A DNA stretch of 64,000 bases from Curvibacter lanceolatus ATCC 14669 (GCF_000381265.1 NZ_KB906254.1:372001-436000), one strand, 5' to 3'; positions 13,382 through 22,511 are shown, counted from the stretch's first letter. Notes: generated by a model not told the origin, from the letters alone. Numbers and translations: made by a program.

Positions 13382-13749
13382 GCGCGCTGACCATCTCCCT
13401 GCCGTGGCCTGACCCGGCCCTGAGCCCGAACCGCAAGAACGGCAAGCACTGGACCGCGGTGCACGACATCAAGACCCGGGCCAAGACCGATGCGCATTAC
13501 CTGACCATGGCCGCCATGGCTGAGCAAGGCCTGCCCGAGTTCGCGCCGCAGATCCCGCTGACCCTGACGTTTCACACGCCCGACCGCCGCGCGCGGGATG
13601 CCGACAACCTGCTGGCCGCATCCAAACCCCTGCTGGATGGCATGGCCGGGGCCCTGGGCGTGGATGACAGCCGATTCGAGCCCATCGTGATCCGCCGGGT
13701 GGCTGGCAAGCGACCGGGCGCCCTGGTGGTGGAGGTGGGCCATGTCTGA
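13378..13749 (+). CDS. rusA: RusA-family Holliday-junction resolvase
   Basis: A 123-aa endonuclease that cuts four-way junctions made during phage recombination or replication. Family signatures are present: N-terminal PWPDPALSPNRKNGKHW, catalytic RARDADNLLAASKPLLDGM with Asp74, Asp76 and Lys83, and GVDDSRFEP near residue 96. ATG 13378 overlaps the upstream stop. Length matches RusA (about 120 aa). Confidence 0.92.
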   Translation: MSALTISLPWPDPALSPNRKNGKHWTAVHDIKTRAKTDAHYLTMAAMAEQGLPEFAPQIPLTLTFHTPDRRARDADNLLAASKPLLDGMAGALGVDDSRFEPIVIRRVAGKRPGALVVEVGHV

Positions 13750-14077
13750 CGATCAGATCGACCCGACATCAGCAGTCGAATACATGCTGCGCACGGCCTC
13801 GCGCCATGCCAAGGCCAAGGCCGAGCGCGTCTACCTGGAGCAATTCAGGAAGTCCAAGAAGGCCATCCTGATGAACGACTGCCAGGAGAAAACGGCCGCC
13901 GCCAAGGAGCAGTACGCCTACTCGCACCCGGACTACCTGCAGCTGCTGGACGGCTTGCGCGTGGCCGTTGAGTCCGAGGAAACCCTGCGCTGGAAGATGG
14001 TGGCCGCCCAGGCCAAGGTCGAAATCTGGAGAACCCAGAGCGCGAACAACCGTGGCGTGGATCGGGCTGCAGCATGA
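13742..14077 (+). CDS. Hypothetical phage protein
   Basis: A 111-aa helical protein with the block YAYSHPDYLQLLDGLRVAVE and LRWKMVAAQAKVEIWRTQSA, a pattern recurrent in phage replication regions. It overlaps rusA by 8 bases and the next gene by 4. Function unknown; coupling to rusA suggests a role in DNA processing. Confidence 0.7.
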   Translation: MSDDQIDPTSAVEYMLRTASRHAKAKAERVYLEQFRKSKKAILMNDCQEKTAAAKEQYAYSHPDYLQLLDGLRVAVESEETLRWKMVAAQAKVEIWRTQSANNRGVDRAAA

Positions 14078-14484
14078 CCGCCAAGAAATGCCTTTTTTGT
14101 GGCGCTGCTGCCAGCCTTTTGTGCGACAGCTGGATTGGCTGGGAACGCAAGCGCGGCGAGCTGGCCAAGGAAGCGCCCAACCTTCTGACCGTGCCGTCTT
14201 ACCTGGTGCCGATCAAGTACCGGACCCGACATACTTGTGACGCGCAGCTGTGCAGCGCTTGCGCGGTGCCGGGTGGAAAGTTTCACGCGACGACGAGTTA
14301 CGGAGTCTTCTTTGACTCCTACGACTATTGCCCAGGCCATTCGCGCGGCAACCTCCGGCGCGAAATCTCCGGCCTGCAAGCCCAGGCCATCCGTACCGAA
14401 TGGAAAGCTCAGGTCCGGGCCAGTCAAGAGCGTGCCAAGCCAACCAATCCCCAGATGGGTCTTTTCACAGGGCTGATGGCATGA
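14074..14484 (+). CDS. Hypothetical zinc-motif phage protein
   Basis: A 136-aa protein with several Cys pairs (CLFCGAAASLLCDSW, HTCDAQLCSAC, DYCPGH), probably binding zinc, and a helical C-terminus (RREISGLQAQAIRTEWKAQV). It overlaps both neighbours. Not assigned to a family with known activity. Confidence 0.6.
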   Translation: MTAKKCLFCGAAASLLCDSWIGWERKRGELAKEAPNLLTVPSYLVPIKYRTRHTCDAQLCSACAVPGGKFHATTSYGVFFDSYDYCPGHSRGNLRREISGLQAQAIRTEWKAQVRASQERAKPTNPQMGLFTGLMA

Positions 14485-14939
14485 AGCGCACCCCCATGAA
14501 GCGCACCGCCTGGCCGCGCAAGATCTACACCCCGCCGCCGGCACCGGCCCCAGTCCCGGGCCGCCTGGTGAAGATGGCCGCAATCAACGACGAGCCGCCG
14601 ACCGCCCGGGTCGACAAAGAGGAAGCCATCCAGCACCAGGGCTACATGCGCCTGGTTCGCTTGCTGCCCTGCGCCCACTGCGGAATCGAGGGATACACCC
14701 AGTTCTGCCACACGGACATGGGCAAGGGCATGGGCCTGAAGACCGACTGCCGCCTGGGCTGGCCGGGCTGCGGGCCCCAGGACGGAAAACCCGGATGCCA
14801 CCACCTGCTGGGCACCTCTGGCCGCCTGGGCCGCGAAGAGCGACGCCGCCTGGAGGCCGAATACGCCGCCCGCACCCGCCAAAAGATCAACGACCTGGGC
14901 CTATGGCCCAAGAACCTGCCCCAGTGGAGTGAGAAATGA
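14481..14939 (+). CDS. Phage zinc/HNH-like recombination protein (DUF968/NinG-like)
   Basis: A 152-aa basic protein. The core LVRLLPCAHCGIEGYTQFCH, HTDMGKGMGLKTDCR, PGCHHLLG has the CxxC...H...K.D...HH arrangement seen in DUF968-type phage proteins thought to be HNH-like nucleases. The N-terminus is Lys/Arg/Pro-rich. ATG 14481 overlaps the stop upstream. Nuclease activity is inferred, not shown. Confidence 0.65.
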   Translation: MKRTPMKRTAWPRKIYTPPPAPAPVPGRLVKMAAINDEPPTARVDKEEAIQHQGYMRLVRLLPCAHCGIEGYTQFCHTDMGKGMGLKTDCRLGWPGCGPQDGKPGCHHLLGTSGRLGREERRRLEAEYAARTRQKINDLGLWPKNLPQWSEK

Positions 14940-15652
14940 GAGAGTACATCCGCGAATCAATCCTGGAACGCCTCGCCGCCGGCCCGGTGATGTATGCAGA
15001 CCTTGCCGAAAGCAGAAACCGCGACTGCCGAGCACGATTCGGCCAGGTTTTCAACAGCTTGCGGGCCGATGGCCTCATAAAAAAGGTATGGATTGGCCAG
15101 TACCCGCACTGGGCCTTGGCTTCAGGTGTCGACGAAAACGAAGTGTTGATCCGCCGGATTGAAGAAAACAGCCGCCAGGACTCGGAAGGCTGCATCAACT
15201 GGCTTGGCTACGTCGATCCGAGGCGAGGTCCAATGATCCGCGTGGACCAGAAACCCCAATCAATCCGGCGCCTCCTTTGGGCAATGAACGGGCGGGAAGT
15301 GGACTATCAGACCACAATCCGCTGCTCCTGCGAAAACGAGGCCTGCATCAACCTCAAGCATCTCAAAAAGGGCTCTCGCAAAGACAAGGCCATTGGGCGC
15401 AAATACTCAATCGTTCACCGCAAAAAGCTGGCAGATGCACAGCGCGCGAACGGGAAAGCCAAACTGACGATGGAGCAAGCCCGCGAAGTCAGGGCCAGCG
15501 CCGAGACAAACCGAACCCTGGCAGTCAGGTTTGGCGTTTCCGAGGCCTTGATCAGCGGGATCCGCCGTGACAAATCGTACAAAGAGTTCCACGCCGGGCT
15601 ATTCCCTGGCCAACAGCCAGCCAACAATCCACATCAGCAGGTGGCCGCATGA
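14936..15652 (+). CDS. DNA-binding HNH-like protein with degenerate active site
   Basis: A 238-aa protein. Residues about 1-60 look like a winged helix (ESILERLAAGPVMYADLAES, QVFNSLRADGLIKKVW). Residues about 85-150 follow the layout of small phage HNH nucleases (EGCINWLGYVDPRRG, RLLWAMNGREVD, CSCENEACINLKHLKKGS), but the first His of the usual H-C-x-N-P-x-C block is replaced (TIRCSC). A C-terminal HTH (LTMEQAREVRAS, LAVRFGVSEALISGI) follows. It overlaps both neighbours. It may bind DNA without cutting. Confidence 0.65.
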   Translation: MREYIRESILERLAAGPVMYADLAESRNRDCRARFGQVFNSLRADGLIKKVWIGQYPHWALASGVDENEVLIRRIEENSRQDSEGCINWLGYVDPRRGPMIRVDQKPQSIRRLLWAMNGREVDYQTTIRCSCENEACINLKHLKKGSRKDKAIGRKYSIVHRKKLADAQRANGKAKLTMEQAREVRASAETNRTLAVRFGVSEALISGIRRDKSYKEFHAGLFPGQQPANNPHQQVAA

Positions 15653-16068
15653 ACATCTTTGCACTGGTCAATCGCGGCGTGCGCCTCTCCGGTGGCAATG
15701 AGGTCGACCGCCAGATCGAGAAGGCCCGCCAAGCGTGGCTAGACAAGCTCCTGATTGACGAAATCCGCGCCTGGGGCAGCGTCCAAGAGGAAGACATGGG
15801 CGCACTGACCGGCCTCCTGACTCTGCTGACGCTGGCCGGCATGGCTCACGCCCACGATGCCGGCACCGTGGAAACACCGCAGGTCCGGATCATCCGTGGC
15901 GCGATCAGCGCCGCCGAGCAGTGTGGCGCAGCCGGATCGGTCATCACCGCCGAGCACGCCCGCGCATTCAGCGCTGCTTGCACGCATGCTCGAGCCGCCA
16001 TCAAGGATGCTTCGCCGGCCGCCATCCAGCACGCCGCCCTGTACCTCCACAACCTGGCCCACCAATGA
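15649..16068 (+). CDS. Hypothetical phage protein
   Basis: A 139-aa, mostly helical Ala-rich protein (VDRQIEKARQAWLDKLLIDE, EHARAFSAACTHARAAIKDA). Its start overlaps the stop of the HNH-like gene. No family is recognised. Confidence 0.6.
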   Translation: MNIFALVNRGVRLSGGNEVDRQIEKARQAWLDKLLIDEIRAWGSVQEEDMGALTGLLTLLTLAGMAHAHDAGTVETPQVRIIRGAISAAEQCGAAGSVITAEHARAFSAACTHARAAIKDASPAAIQHAALYLHNLAHQ

Positions 16069-16101
16069 CCCAACATGCCCAACCAAAAAAGGACTGAACT
16101 G

Positions 16102-16587
16102 ATGGACAACACCACCAAAAAAGCCCCGAGCACGGGCCAGATCATCATCAGCGCGATCGAGAACCTGCACGCCGAAGGCCAGGTCATCACCCATGACACC
16201 ATTGCCGCCGCCACGGGCTTCAAGCTCACAATCGTGAACGACCACGTAGCGCGCCTGCTGGATGACGGCAAGATCCACCGGGTGGCCCGCGGTGTGTTCG
16301 TGCCCGCCCTGGCAGCCCCGCCGGCCCGCCCCATCAGCGCCACGATCCTGACCGGCGGCATGGTCAAGCTCGAAATCGGGGACATCTGCCTGGACCTCTG
16401 GCCCGAGGAGGCCCGCGCGCTGGGGGCTTTGACGGCCGGGCAATTCGTCCGCTTCGCCAACATCCAAGACCGCACCGAGACTCAGGCGATGGTCACAGAG
16501 ATGGCCATGGAGATGAAGAAGATGCGCCGGGAAATCGCCGCGCTCAAGCAAGAGCCGGATCCTGATCAGATTGCGCTGACGCTGTAG
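16102..16587 (+). CDS. Winged-helix regulator at the end of the early operon
   Basis: A 161-aa protein with an N-terminal winged helix (TGQIIISAIENLHAEGQVIT, DTIAAATGFKLTIVNDHVAR, LLDDGKIHRVARGVFVP) and a C-terminal coiled helix (MVTEMAMEMKKMRREIAALK). ATG 16102 follows AAAAAAGGACTGAACTG; the ATG at 16075 has no site. It is the last early gene, followed by a terminator and the first late promoter, the place of late regulators such as Q. A role in late activation is inferred from position. Confidence 0.65.
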   Translation: MDNTTKKAPSTGQIIISAIENLHAEGQVITHDTIAAATGFKLTIVNDHVARLLDDGKIHRVARGVFVPALAAPPARPISATILTGGMVKLEIGDICLDLWPEEARALGALTAGQFVRFANIQDRTETQAMVTEMAMEMKKMRREIAALKQEPDPDQIALTL

Positions 16588-16591
16588 CCAC

Positions 16592-16618
16592 AAGCCTGCC
16601 ACTGCAGCGGGCTTTTTT
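16592..16618 (+). terminator. Terminator ending the early right operon
   Basis: AAGCCTGC pairs with GCGGGCTT (one G-T) across 7 bases, followed by TTTTTT. Confidence 0.8.
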
Positions 16619-16638
16619 CATGGGACTACAAAAAGTTC

Positions 16639-16667
16639 TTGCAATAGTTCAGTTACTACACTACATT
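16639..16667 (+). promoter_or_regulatory. Candidate late promoter
   Basis: -35 TTGCAA (16639-16644), spacer 17, -10 TACATT (16662-16667), within a TTAC/TACAC-rich stretch. It lies between the early terminator and the 57-aa gene. Confidence 0.5.
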
Positions 16668-16713
16668 ACACCCATGGACAGCGCGGTGCGGTCCGGAAAA
16701 TGGGAGAGATCAA

Positions 16714-16887
16714 ATGTTCACAGCACAAAACACCAACGGCTTCAACGCAGCAGAACTTGCCCTGATGAACGAAGCTGTCAGCGCCCTCATGGCCCAGGGC
16801 TGGGACGAGAAGGACGCCAGCGATCTGGTCAACAACAATTTCCAAGATGGCGCAGATAACACCGTCGAAACCCTGACGCGCCATTGA
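16714..16887 (+). CDS. Small acidic protein (57 aa)
   Basis: A 57-aa protein (MFTAQNTNGFNAAELALMNE, AVSALMAQGWDEKDASDLVN ...) too short for common length filters. The GGGAGAGATCAA ribosome site, sensible composition and position 4 bases before the next gene support it. Helical, acidic, no known family. Confidence 0.65.
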   Translation: MFTAQNTNGFNAAELALMNEAVSALMAQGWDEKDASDLVNNNFQDGADNTVETLTRH

Positions 16888-16891
16888 ACCA

Positions 16892-17293
16892 ATGCCGAAG
16901 ATTGATTGCAGGGTGTGCGGCAAAAAATTCCATTTCCTGCCCACGCACCTGAATCGAACTCACGGAATCTCTGCCGATGAATATCGGCTCGAATTCAAGA
17001 TCCCCGCTGGGCAGCCGCTGTGTAGCCCAGAGTACAGCGCAGCACATCAGGAAAAAATTCGGAGAATGCAAGCCAACGGGGCGATTTCTTACGATCATTT
17101 GCCTGCTGCCACTGAGGCGGCCAAAAGCCGGCCCCGTGTTGAACGGGTGGACCTGGCAAAGCAGGCCGAGCGCGCACGGATGATTCCCCGACAACAATTC
17201 CAGCCAGGCGAAAAGCGGGCTGATGGCCGCGATGCTGATCGAGCGAGGGAATATCAGCGGGCATGGCGGGCCAAGCAGAAAGCAAAAAAATGA
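16892..17293 (+). CDS. Zinc-finger protein resembling the Ros/MucR domain
   Basis: A 133-aa protein. The N-terminal CRVCGKKFHFLPTHLNRTHG ... SADEYRLEF has the CxxC...HL...H arrangement of the Ros/MucR domain, and the C-terminus is basic (YQRAWRAKQKAKK). It could bind DNA. It overlaps the HTH gene downstream by 4 bases, so both form a small regulatory pair at the head of the late region. Confidence 0.65.
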   Translation: MPKIDCRVCGKKFHFLPTHLNRTHGISADEYRLEFKIPAGQPLCSPEYSAAHQEKIRRMQANGAISYDHLPAATEAAKSRPRVERVDLAKQAERARMIPRQQFQPGEKRADGRDADRAREYQRAWRAKQKAKK

Positions 17294-17481
17294 CCTCTGA
17301 CGACCTCCGAGCATGGCAGGCCCACATGGGCTACACATACGAAACGGCCGCAGCCGCACTGGGGATCAGCCGAAGTGGATACGCCAAGCTCATATCAGGC
17401 GAAAGCCCCATAGACCTGCGCACGGCCCTTGCCTGTGCTGCCATTGTGAAAAAGATCCCGCCCTGGCCACACACCAAGTGA
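17290..17481 (+). CDS. Small XRE-type helix-turn-helix protein
   Basis: A 63-aa protein with a complete HTH (LRAWQAHMGYTYETAAAALG, ISRSGYAKLISGESPIDLR). ATG 17290 overlaps the stop of the zinc-finger gene; the earlier in-frame start would lie inside that gene. Followed directly by a terminator. Confidence 0.75.
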   Translation: MTSDDLRAWQAHMGYTYETAAAALGISRSGYAKLISGESPIDLRTALACAAIVKKIPPWPHTK

Positions 17482-17490
17482 CCTGACCGA

Positions 17491-17515
17491 AGCCCACCGA
17501 TGCGTGGGCTTTTTT
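17491..17515 (+). terminator. Terminator before the packaging genes
   Basis: AGCCCAC-CGATGC-GTGGGCT followed by TTTTTC. The CCCCTCTGGGG element begins 6 bases later. Confidence 0.85.
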
Positions 17516-17520
17516 CATCC

Positions 17521-17531
17521 CCCCTCTGGGG
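17521..17531 (+). promoter_or_regulatory. Repeated late element CCCCTCTGRGG, copy 1
   Basis: CCCCTCTGGGG, 39 bases before the nuclease-like gene and right after a terminator. Other copies: 36069-36079, 44933-44943, 46946-46956, and a partial copy on the minus strand at 50097-50104. Confidence 0.5.
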
Positions 17532-17569
17532 TTCGCTCGAAACGGGCTGAATCGGAATGATCCTGGTCT

Positions 17570-18112
17570 ATGAGTGCACCAGATCAAACCCAATCCATTC
17601 TCAAAACTCTCAATATTGATGAGCTGGAGAAAAAGAGCGCGGAATTGCTCGCGTCTGGGCAGCACGACCACTTCGTCGAATCAGACATCGTTCAAGCTTT
17701 CCGGGAAAGCATCTCGTGCGGCATCTTTGATGAACGGTTGCGCATGGGTGCCGCCGATACGGTGGTGTACGAGATGCCTTTCAAGTTCGGGCGCGCGGAC
17801 ATCGTGATTTTCCACATTGACGGCAGCGCTACTGTCATTGAAGTCAAGGATGGCGCAAAAGGCTACAAGCATGTTGTTTCCGGCATAGGACAGGCTGGGC
17901 TATATGCGGCCCAGTTGGCAATGAGCCAAGGCGCCATCAAAAGGGTGCGGAAATGCTTGTTGTGGACATCGGCAGGCAGCTGCGAGGTGGATGGAGTCAT
18001 TGAGATCACCTGCGAGCAGGCCAGCGTGATTGCATTGCCATGGCAATCGACGGCAAGTCTTGCTGCCACACGCAAGGCCATTATTCAGATGATCCTGGGC
18101 GAGGTGCGCTGA
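17570..18112 (+). CDS. PD-(D/E)XK nuclease-like protein
   Basis: A 180-aa protein with a restriction-nuclease-like core: GRADIVIFHIDGSATVIEVK (Asp near 86, Glu-Val-Lys near 104-106), then GYKHVVSGIGQAGLYAAQL, a helix often carrying a Gln in such folds. It stands directly in front of TerS. A packaging or DNA-degradation role is possible but not shown. Start ATG 17570 has no strong site. Confidence 0.65.
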   Translation: MSAPDQTQSILKTLNIDELEKKSAELLASGQHDHFVESDIVQAFRESISCGIFDERLRMGAADTVVYEMPFKFGRADIVIFHIDGSATVIEVKDGAKGYKHVVSGIGQAGLYAAQLAMSQGAIKRVRKCLLWTSAGSCEVDGVIEITCEQASVIALPWQSTASLAATRKAIIQMILGEVR

Positions 18113-18113
18113 C

Positions 18114-18803
18114 ATGGCCGCGCCCAAAAAGATCGACTACGAGCGCATTGAGCCAGACTGGCGCGCCGGCATCAAAAGCCCGGCCCAGATGGCCGCCGAG
18201 TACACCGAAGAGACCGGCGTCAGCGTTTCTCATGCAGCAATCATCAAGCACTTCCGCAAGTTGGGCGTGCCCCGCGATCTGACTGCCAAGGTTCAGGCGA
18301 AAGCCGAATCCATGGTTATGCAGGCCATGGTTACTGGCAAGGTTACTGCAGAAACCACCGTCAAGGATTCGGTGATCATTGCCCGCGGCGCCGAGGATGT
18401 TGCGAACGTCAGGATCACGCACCGCCAGGACATCAACAAGGCCAGAGGGCTGGTCATGGCGATGTTTGACGAATTGGGCGCAGAGATGGGCGTGTTGCCT
18501 GACCTGCTCGAGCTGGGTGAAATCATGCGCCGCCCTGACAAGAATGGCGTCGACAAGCTCAATGATCTGTACAACAAGATCATCAGCCTCCCCGGCCGGG
18601 TGGATTCTGGGAAGAAGCTCACCGAAGCACTCAAGAACCTGATCGGCCTGGAACGCGAGGCCTACGGGCTCAGCGTGGAGAAGGAAGGCGAGAGCCAGCC
18701 AGGCGGCAAGTTCTACCGCTCAAGCCAGGTTCTGACCGATGCCGAGCGGGCTGTGCGCCTGCATGCGCTGCTGAACAAACAGCCGGGTGCTGACGCGAAA
18801 TGA
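18114..18803 (+). CDS. terS: Terminase small subunit
   Basis: A 229-aa protein that recognises phage DNA for packaging. The N-terminal HTH region (DYERIEPDWRAGIKSPAQMA, VSHAAIIKHFRKLGVPRDLT) and the following helices (RITHRQDINKARGLVMAMFD) are typical for TerS of Burkholderiales and Pseudomonas phages. It overlaps terL by 4 bases. Confidence 0.85.
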   Translation: MAAPKKIDYERIEPDWRAGIKSPAQMAAEYTEETGVSVSHAAIIKHFRKLGVPRDLTAKVQAKAESMVMQAMVTGKVTAETTVKDSVIIARGAEDVANVRITHRQDINKARGLVMAMFDELGAEMGVLPDLLELGEIMRRPDKNGVDKLNDLYNKIISLPGRVDSGKKLTEALKNLIGLEREAYGLSVEKEGESQPGGKFYRSSQVLTDAERAVRLHALLNKQPGADAK

Positions 18804-20371
18804 CCGTTGCAGCCCCGAGCACGGATGTGCTGCTCTCGCGGATCAAAGAGATGACGGCCGAGGAAAAGGCCGCACTCGATGAGCTGATCCTGACCGAGGA
18901 CGCACCCCTGTGGCTGCCCCAGCCCGGGCCGCAGACCGCTGCCTACGAAACAAAGGCCGACATCGTTTTCTACGGTGGCGCGGCCGGCGGCGGAAAAACA
19001 GACCTGCTGCTGGGCCTGTGCCTGACCAGCCAAGAGCACAGCATCATTTTCCGGCGCGAGGCGGTGCAACTCACAGGCATCGAAGAGCGGATGATGCGCA
19101 TCCTTGGCTCGCGCAAGGGCTACAACTCGCAGGATGGCCTTTGGCGCCTGCCGGGCGACCGCGTGATGGAGTTGGGCAGCGTCAAAGAGCCCAACGACTG
19201 GATGAAGTACCAAGGCCGGGCCCACGATCTCAAGGGCTTTGATGAAATCTGCCACTTCACCGAAACCCAGTTCCGCACGCTGATCGGCTGGCTGCGCTCT
19301 GACAAGCCGCACCTCCGGCAGCGGGTGGTCTGCGCCGGCAATCCTCCCACAAGCGCCGAGGGCGAATGGGTGAAGCGCTACTGGGCCGCCTGGCTCGACC
19401 CGCAGCACCCGAAGCCGGCCAAGCCCGGCGAGCTGCGCTGGTACGTCACGGACGAGAAGGGCGAAGACCTGGAGGTGGCCGATTCTGAGCCGGTCATGGT
19501 GGGCAATGAGCTGGTGAAGCCGCTCAGCCGCACGTTCATCCCGTCCAGCGTCTCCGACAACCTGTTTCTGAGCAGCACCGGATACCGCGCGAAGCTGCAG
19601 GCCCTGCCTGAGCCCCTGCGCTCGCAGATGCTCAAGGGCGACTTCAACGCCGGCGCGGCTGATCCTGCTTGGCAGATGATCCCGACCGAGTGGGTCAAGG
19701 CTGCCATGGCGCGCTGGACCGAGCGCGTGGAGAAGGGCCCCATGACCTGCATGGGCCTCGACCCAGCCCGGGGCGGCCTGGACAAGAGCAGCGCGGCCCG
19801 GCGCCACGGCAACTGGTTCGACAAGATCGAATCCATGCCCGGCGCTGTCACGTCCGATGGCCCCAAGGCTGCCGCCTTTGCCGCCGGCCTGGTGCGCGAT
19901 GGCGCCGTCATCTGCGTGGATGCGATCGGAATCGGCTCCAGCGCCCTGGATTTCATCAAGGGCCTGGGCCTGAACGTGTTCCCGGTCATCAACTCGGAAT
20001 CGTCCGACTCCCTGGACAAGGCCGGGCAGCTGCACTTCCGCAACCTGCGCGCCGAGGCGTATTGGCGCCTGCGTGAGGCCCTGGACCCGACCAACCCCAA
20101 TCCCATCTACCTGCCCAACGACCGCGAGCTGCTGGGTGACCTCACTGCCGTTCGCTACAAGGTCGTGACCATGGGCGACAAGTCCGCCATCCAGGCCCGC
20201 AGCAAGGACGATATCCGCGAACTGCTGGGCCGCAGCCCTGACAAGGGCGATGCCGTGGCCATGACCTTCATCGACGCAGTGCCCAAGCCAGCCCAGGACA
20301 AGAAGAAGACCAGTTGGCGCGACCGCCTGCGCTCCCGCGGCACAAACAGAGGATCGGCCCAGGCCGCATAA
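18800..20371 (+). CDS. terL: Terminase large subunit
   Basis: A 523-aa packaging motor. Walker A GGAAGGGKTD at residues 59-68, Walker B-like LKGFDEICHF with Asp/Glu at 148-149, coupling motif region VVCAGNPPTS, and a C-terminal RNase-H-like nuclease with MGLDPARGG, ICVDAIGIG and GDAVAMTFI acidic residues. It lies between TerS and the portal. Confidence 0.95.
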   Translation: MTVAAPSTDVLLSRIKEMTAEEKAALDELILTEDAPLWLPQPGPQTAAYETKADIVFYGGAAGGGKTDLLLGLCLTSQEHSIIFRREAVQLTGIEERMMRILGSRKGYNSQDGLWRLPGDRVMELGSVKEPNDWMKYQGRAHDLKGFDEICHFTETQFRTLIGWLRSDKPHLRQRVVCAGNPPTSAEGEWVKRYWAAWLDPQHPKPAKPGELRWYVTDEKGEDLEVADSEPVMVGNELVKPLSRTFIPSSVSDNLFLSSTGYRAKLQALPEPLRSQMLKGDFNAGAADPAWQMIPTEWVKAAMARWTERVEKGPMTCMGLDPARGGLDKSSAARRHGNWFDKIESMPGAVTSDGPKAAAFAAGLVRDGAVICVDAIGIGSSALDFIKGLGLNVFPVINSESSDSLDKAGQLHFRNLRAEAYWRLREALDPTNPNPIYLPNDRELLGDLTAVRYKVVTMGDKSAIQARSKDDIRELLGRSPDKGDAVAMTFIDAVPKPAQDKKKTSWRDRLRSRGTNRGSAQAA

Positions 20372-20374
20372 CCC

Positions 20375-22489
20375 ATGAGCTCGAACACCTCACCCATCCT
20401 GGCCAAGGCCAAAGTAGCCGCCGACGACAACCGGGGCGCCCAGGAAAACTGGCACCGCTACCAGTACGCCAAGTACCGCGGCCACCTCGAATACACGGCC
20501 CAGGCCCGCATCCTCGAAGGCATGTACCTGGGCGGCGGCCGACAATGGACCGAAGAGGACAAGCAGATCCTCGAAGACCAGCGCCGGCCCGCCTACGAAT
20601 TCAACGAGACCAAGGCCAGCGTCAACAGTGCGATCGGCTACCAGATCCACAACCGGATGGACATCGCATTCAAGCCGCGCGGCGGGGACGCTGACCAGAC
20701 CACGGCCAACACCCTGAGCAAAGTGGCCATGCAGGTCGCCGACCAGAACATGCTGCACTGGCATGAGACCACGGTATTCAGCGATGGCCTGATCATGCGC
20801 CGGGGCTATTTCGACGTTCGCATGAACTTCGACAGCAACATCAAGGGCGACCTGCAGATCACCACGCTGGACCCGATGGACGTGGTGCCCGACCCGGATG
20901 CGAAGACCTACGACCCGGACGGCTGGAAAGATGTGACCGTCACCCGCTGGCTGAGCCTGGAAGAGATCGAGGAATTCTGGGGCGAAGAAGCCCGCCTGAA
21001 GGCCGAGGCCAGTGGCGACGAGTCAAGCGATTTCGGCTACCAAGACGGCGAAAGCGAGCGCAACAAGTTCGGCCAGATCCGATTCCCTGGTCAGTACGAC
21101 GCGATCGGCCAGCAGGACAACGACCTCAAGCGATTCCGGGTGATGGACCGCCAGAAGTTCGTCTTCGAGCGCACCGACTGCCTGGTTTTCCCCGAGACCG
21201 GCGACGTGGTAGTCATGGAAACCCTGTCCGATGCGGAAATCGGCAAGGCCCTGATGGATGGCGCCGTGAAGGCCAAGCGCATGCGCCGCCGGGTCAAGTG
21301 GATCGTGTCCACCTACTCGACCACGCTGTTCGAGGACTACAGCCCGTACGACCACTTCACGGTGGTGCCGTACTTCTGCTACTTCCGCCGCGGTGAAACC
21401 CGCTCGATGGTGGATGACGCCATCGGCCCGCAGACCGCCCTGAACAAGGCCATCAGCCAGTACATCCATGTGATCAACACCAGCGCGAATTCGGGCTGGA
21501 TCGTTGAAGACGAGAGCCTGGCCAACATGGATGCCGAGGATCTGGAGGAAGAGGGCGCCAAGACCGGCTTGGTGCTGGTCTACAAACACGGCAAAGCCAA
21601 GCCCGAAAAGATCACGGCCAACCAGGTGCCCACCGGTGTTGACAAGATGATCACCCACGCGGTGAACTTCCTGAAGGATGTGACCGTGCCCGACGCCATG
21701 CGCGGCACCCAGGGGCAGGAAGTCAGCGGTGTGGCCATCCAGACCAAGCAGTTCGCCAGCCAACAGCAGATGGCCGTGCCCCTGGACAACCTGGCCTACA
21801 CCCGCCAGCTCCTGGCCAAGCGCATCCTGAAGCTGATCCAGCGCTACTACGACAGCTACCGCATCTTCCGCATCACCGAGCAAGACCCGGTGACCGGTGC
21901 CGATGTGGAGGCCCCGCTGGAGATCAACAAGTTCGACGCGGCCAGCAACTCCTACCTGAACGACATCACCATCGGCACCTATGACGTGGTGATCACCGAG
22001 CAGCCGATGCAGGTGACCTTCGAGAACAGCCAGTTCACCCAGGCCCTGGAGATGCGCGAGAAGGGCATCCGCATCCCGGACGAGACCGTCATCCGGTATT
22101 CCAACCTGGCGAACAAGCAGGACATCATCAAGGCCATGCAGGCCCAGGGCGAGCCAGCCGACCCGACGCTGGAGGCGAAGGCCAACCTGCTGAATGCCCA
22201 GGCAGAAAAGACCAGGGCCGATACCGTGGGTTCGTCGGTGACCGCGCAATTCAGCGCGATGCAGTCCGCCCAGGTCATCGCCGAGACGCCCCAAACCGCC
22301 CCGCTGGCCGACGCGCTCCTGCGCTCTGCCGGCTACCAAGACAAGGACGCCGGCCCCATCGTGCCCCAGGCCCCAGCAGGCCTGCCGCATGCCGGCATCC
22401 CCTCAAACACGGACCCACTCACGCCCGTGCATCCCGCTGTAGGCCTTGACCGGGGCATCGAGACCCTGGAAGCCGACAGCGTTCACTGA
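20375..22489 (+). CDS. P22-like portal protein
   Basis: A 704-aa protein forming the DNA entry ring and head-tail junction. Characteristic parts: RRPAYEFNETKASVNSAIGY, DIAFKPRGGDADQTTANTLS, TTLDPMDVVPDPDAKTYDPD, and a long helical C-terminus (NLLNAQAEKTRADTVGSSVT). Its length fits P22 gp1 (725 aa). A Pro-rich tail ends the protein. Confidence 0.9.
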   Translation: MSSNTSPILAKAKVAADDNRGAQENWHRYQYAKYRGHLEYTAQARILEGMYLGGGRQWTEEDKQILEDQRRPAYEFNETKASVNSAIGYQIHNRMDIAFKPRGGDADQTTANTLSKVAMQVADQNMLHWHETTVFSDGLIMRRGYFDVRMNFDSNIKGDLQITTLDPMDVVPDPDAKTYDPDGWKDVTVTRWLSLEEIEEFWGEEARLKAEASGDESSDFGYQDGESERNKFGQIRFPGQYDAIGQQDNDLKRFRVMDRQKFVFERTDCLVFPETGDVVVMETLSDAEIGKALMDGAVKAKRMRRRVKWIVSTYSTTLFEDYSPYDHFTVVPYFCYFRRGETRSMVDDAIGPQTALNKAISQYIHVINTSANSGWIVEDESLANMDAEDLEEEGAKTGLVLVYKHGKAKPEKITANQVPTGVDKMITHAVNFLKDVTVPDAMRGTQGQEVSGVAIQTKQFASQQQMAVPLDNLAYTRQLLAKRILKLIQRYYDSYRIFRITEQDPVTGADVEAPLEINKFDAASNSYLNDITIGTYDVVITEQPMQVTFENSQFTQALEMREKGIRIPDETVIRYSNLANKQDIIKAMQAQGEPADPTLEAKANLLNAQAEKTRADTVGSSVTAQFSAMQSAQVIAETPQTAPLADALLRSAGYQDKDAGPIVPQAPAGLPHAGIPSNTDPLTPVHPAVGLDRGIETLEADSVH

Positions 22490-22511
22490 CCACCACCACT
22501 GAAAGACCAAT

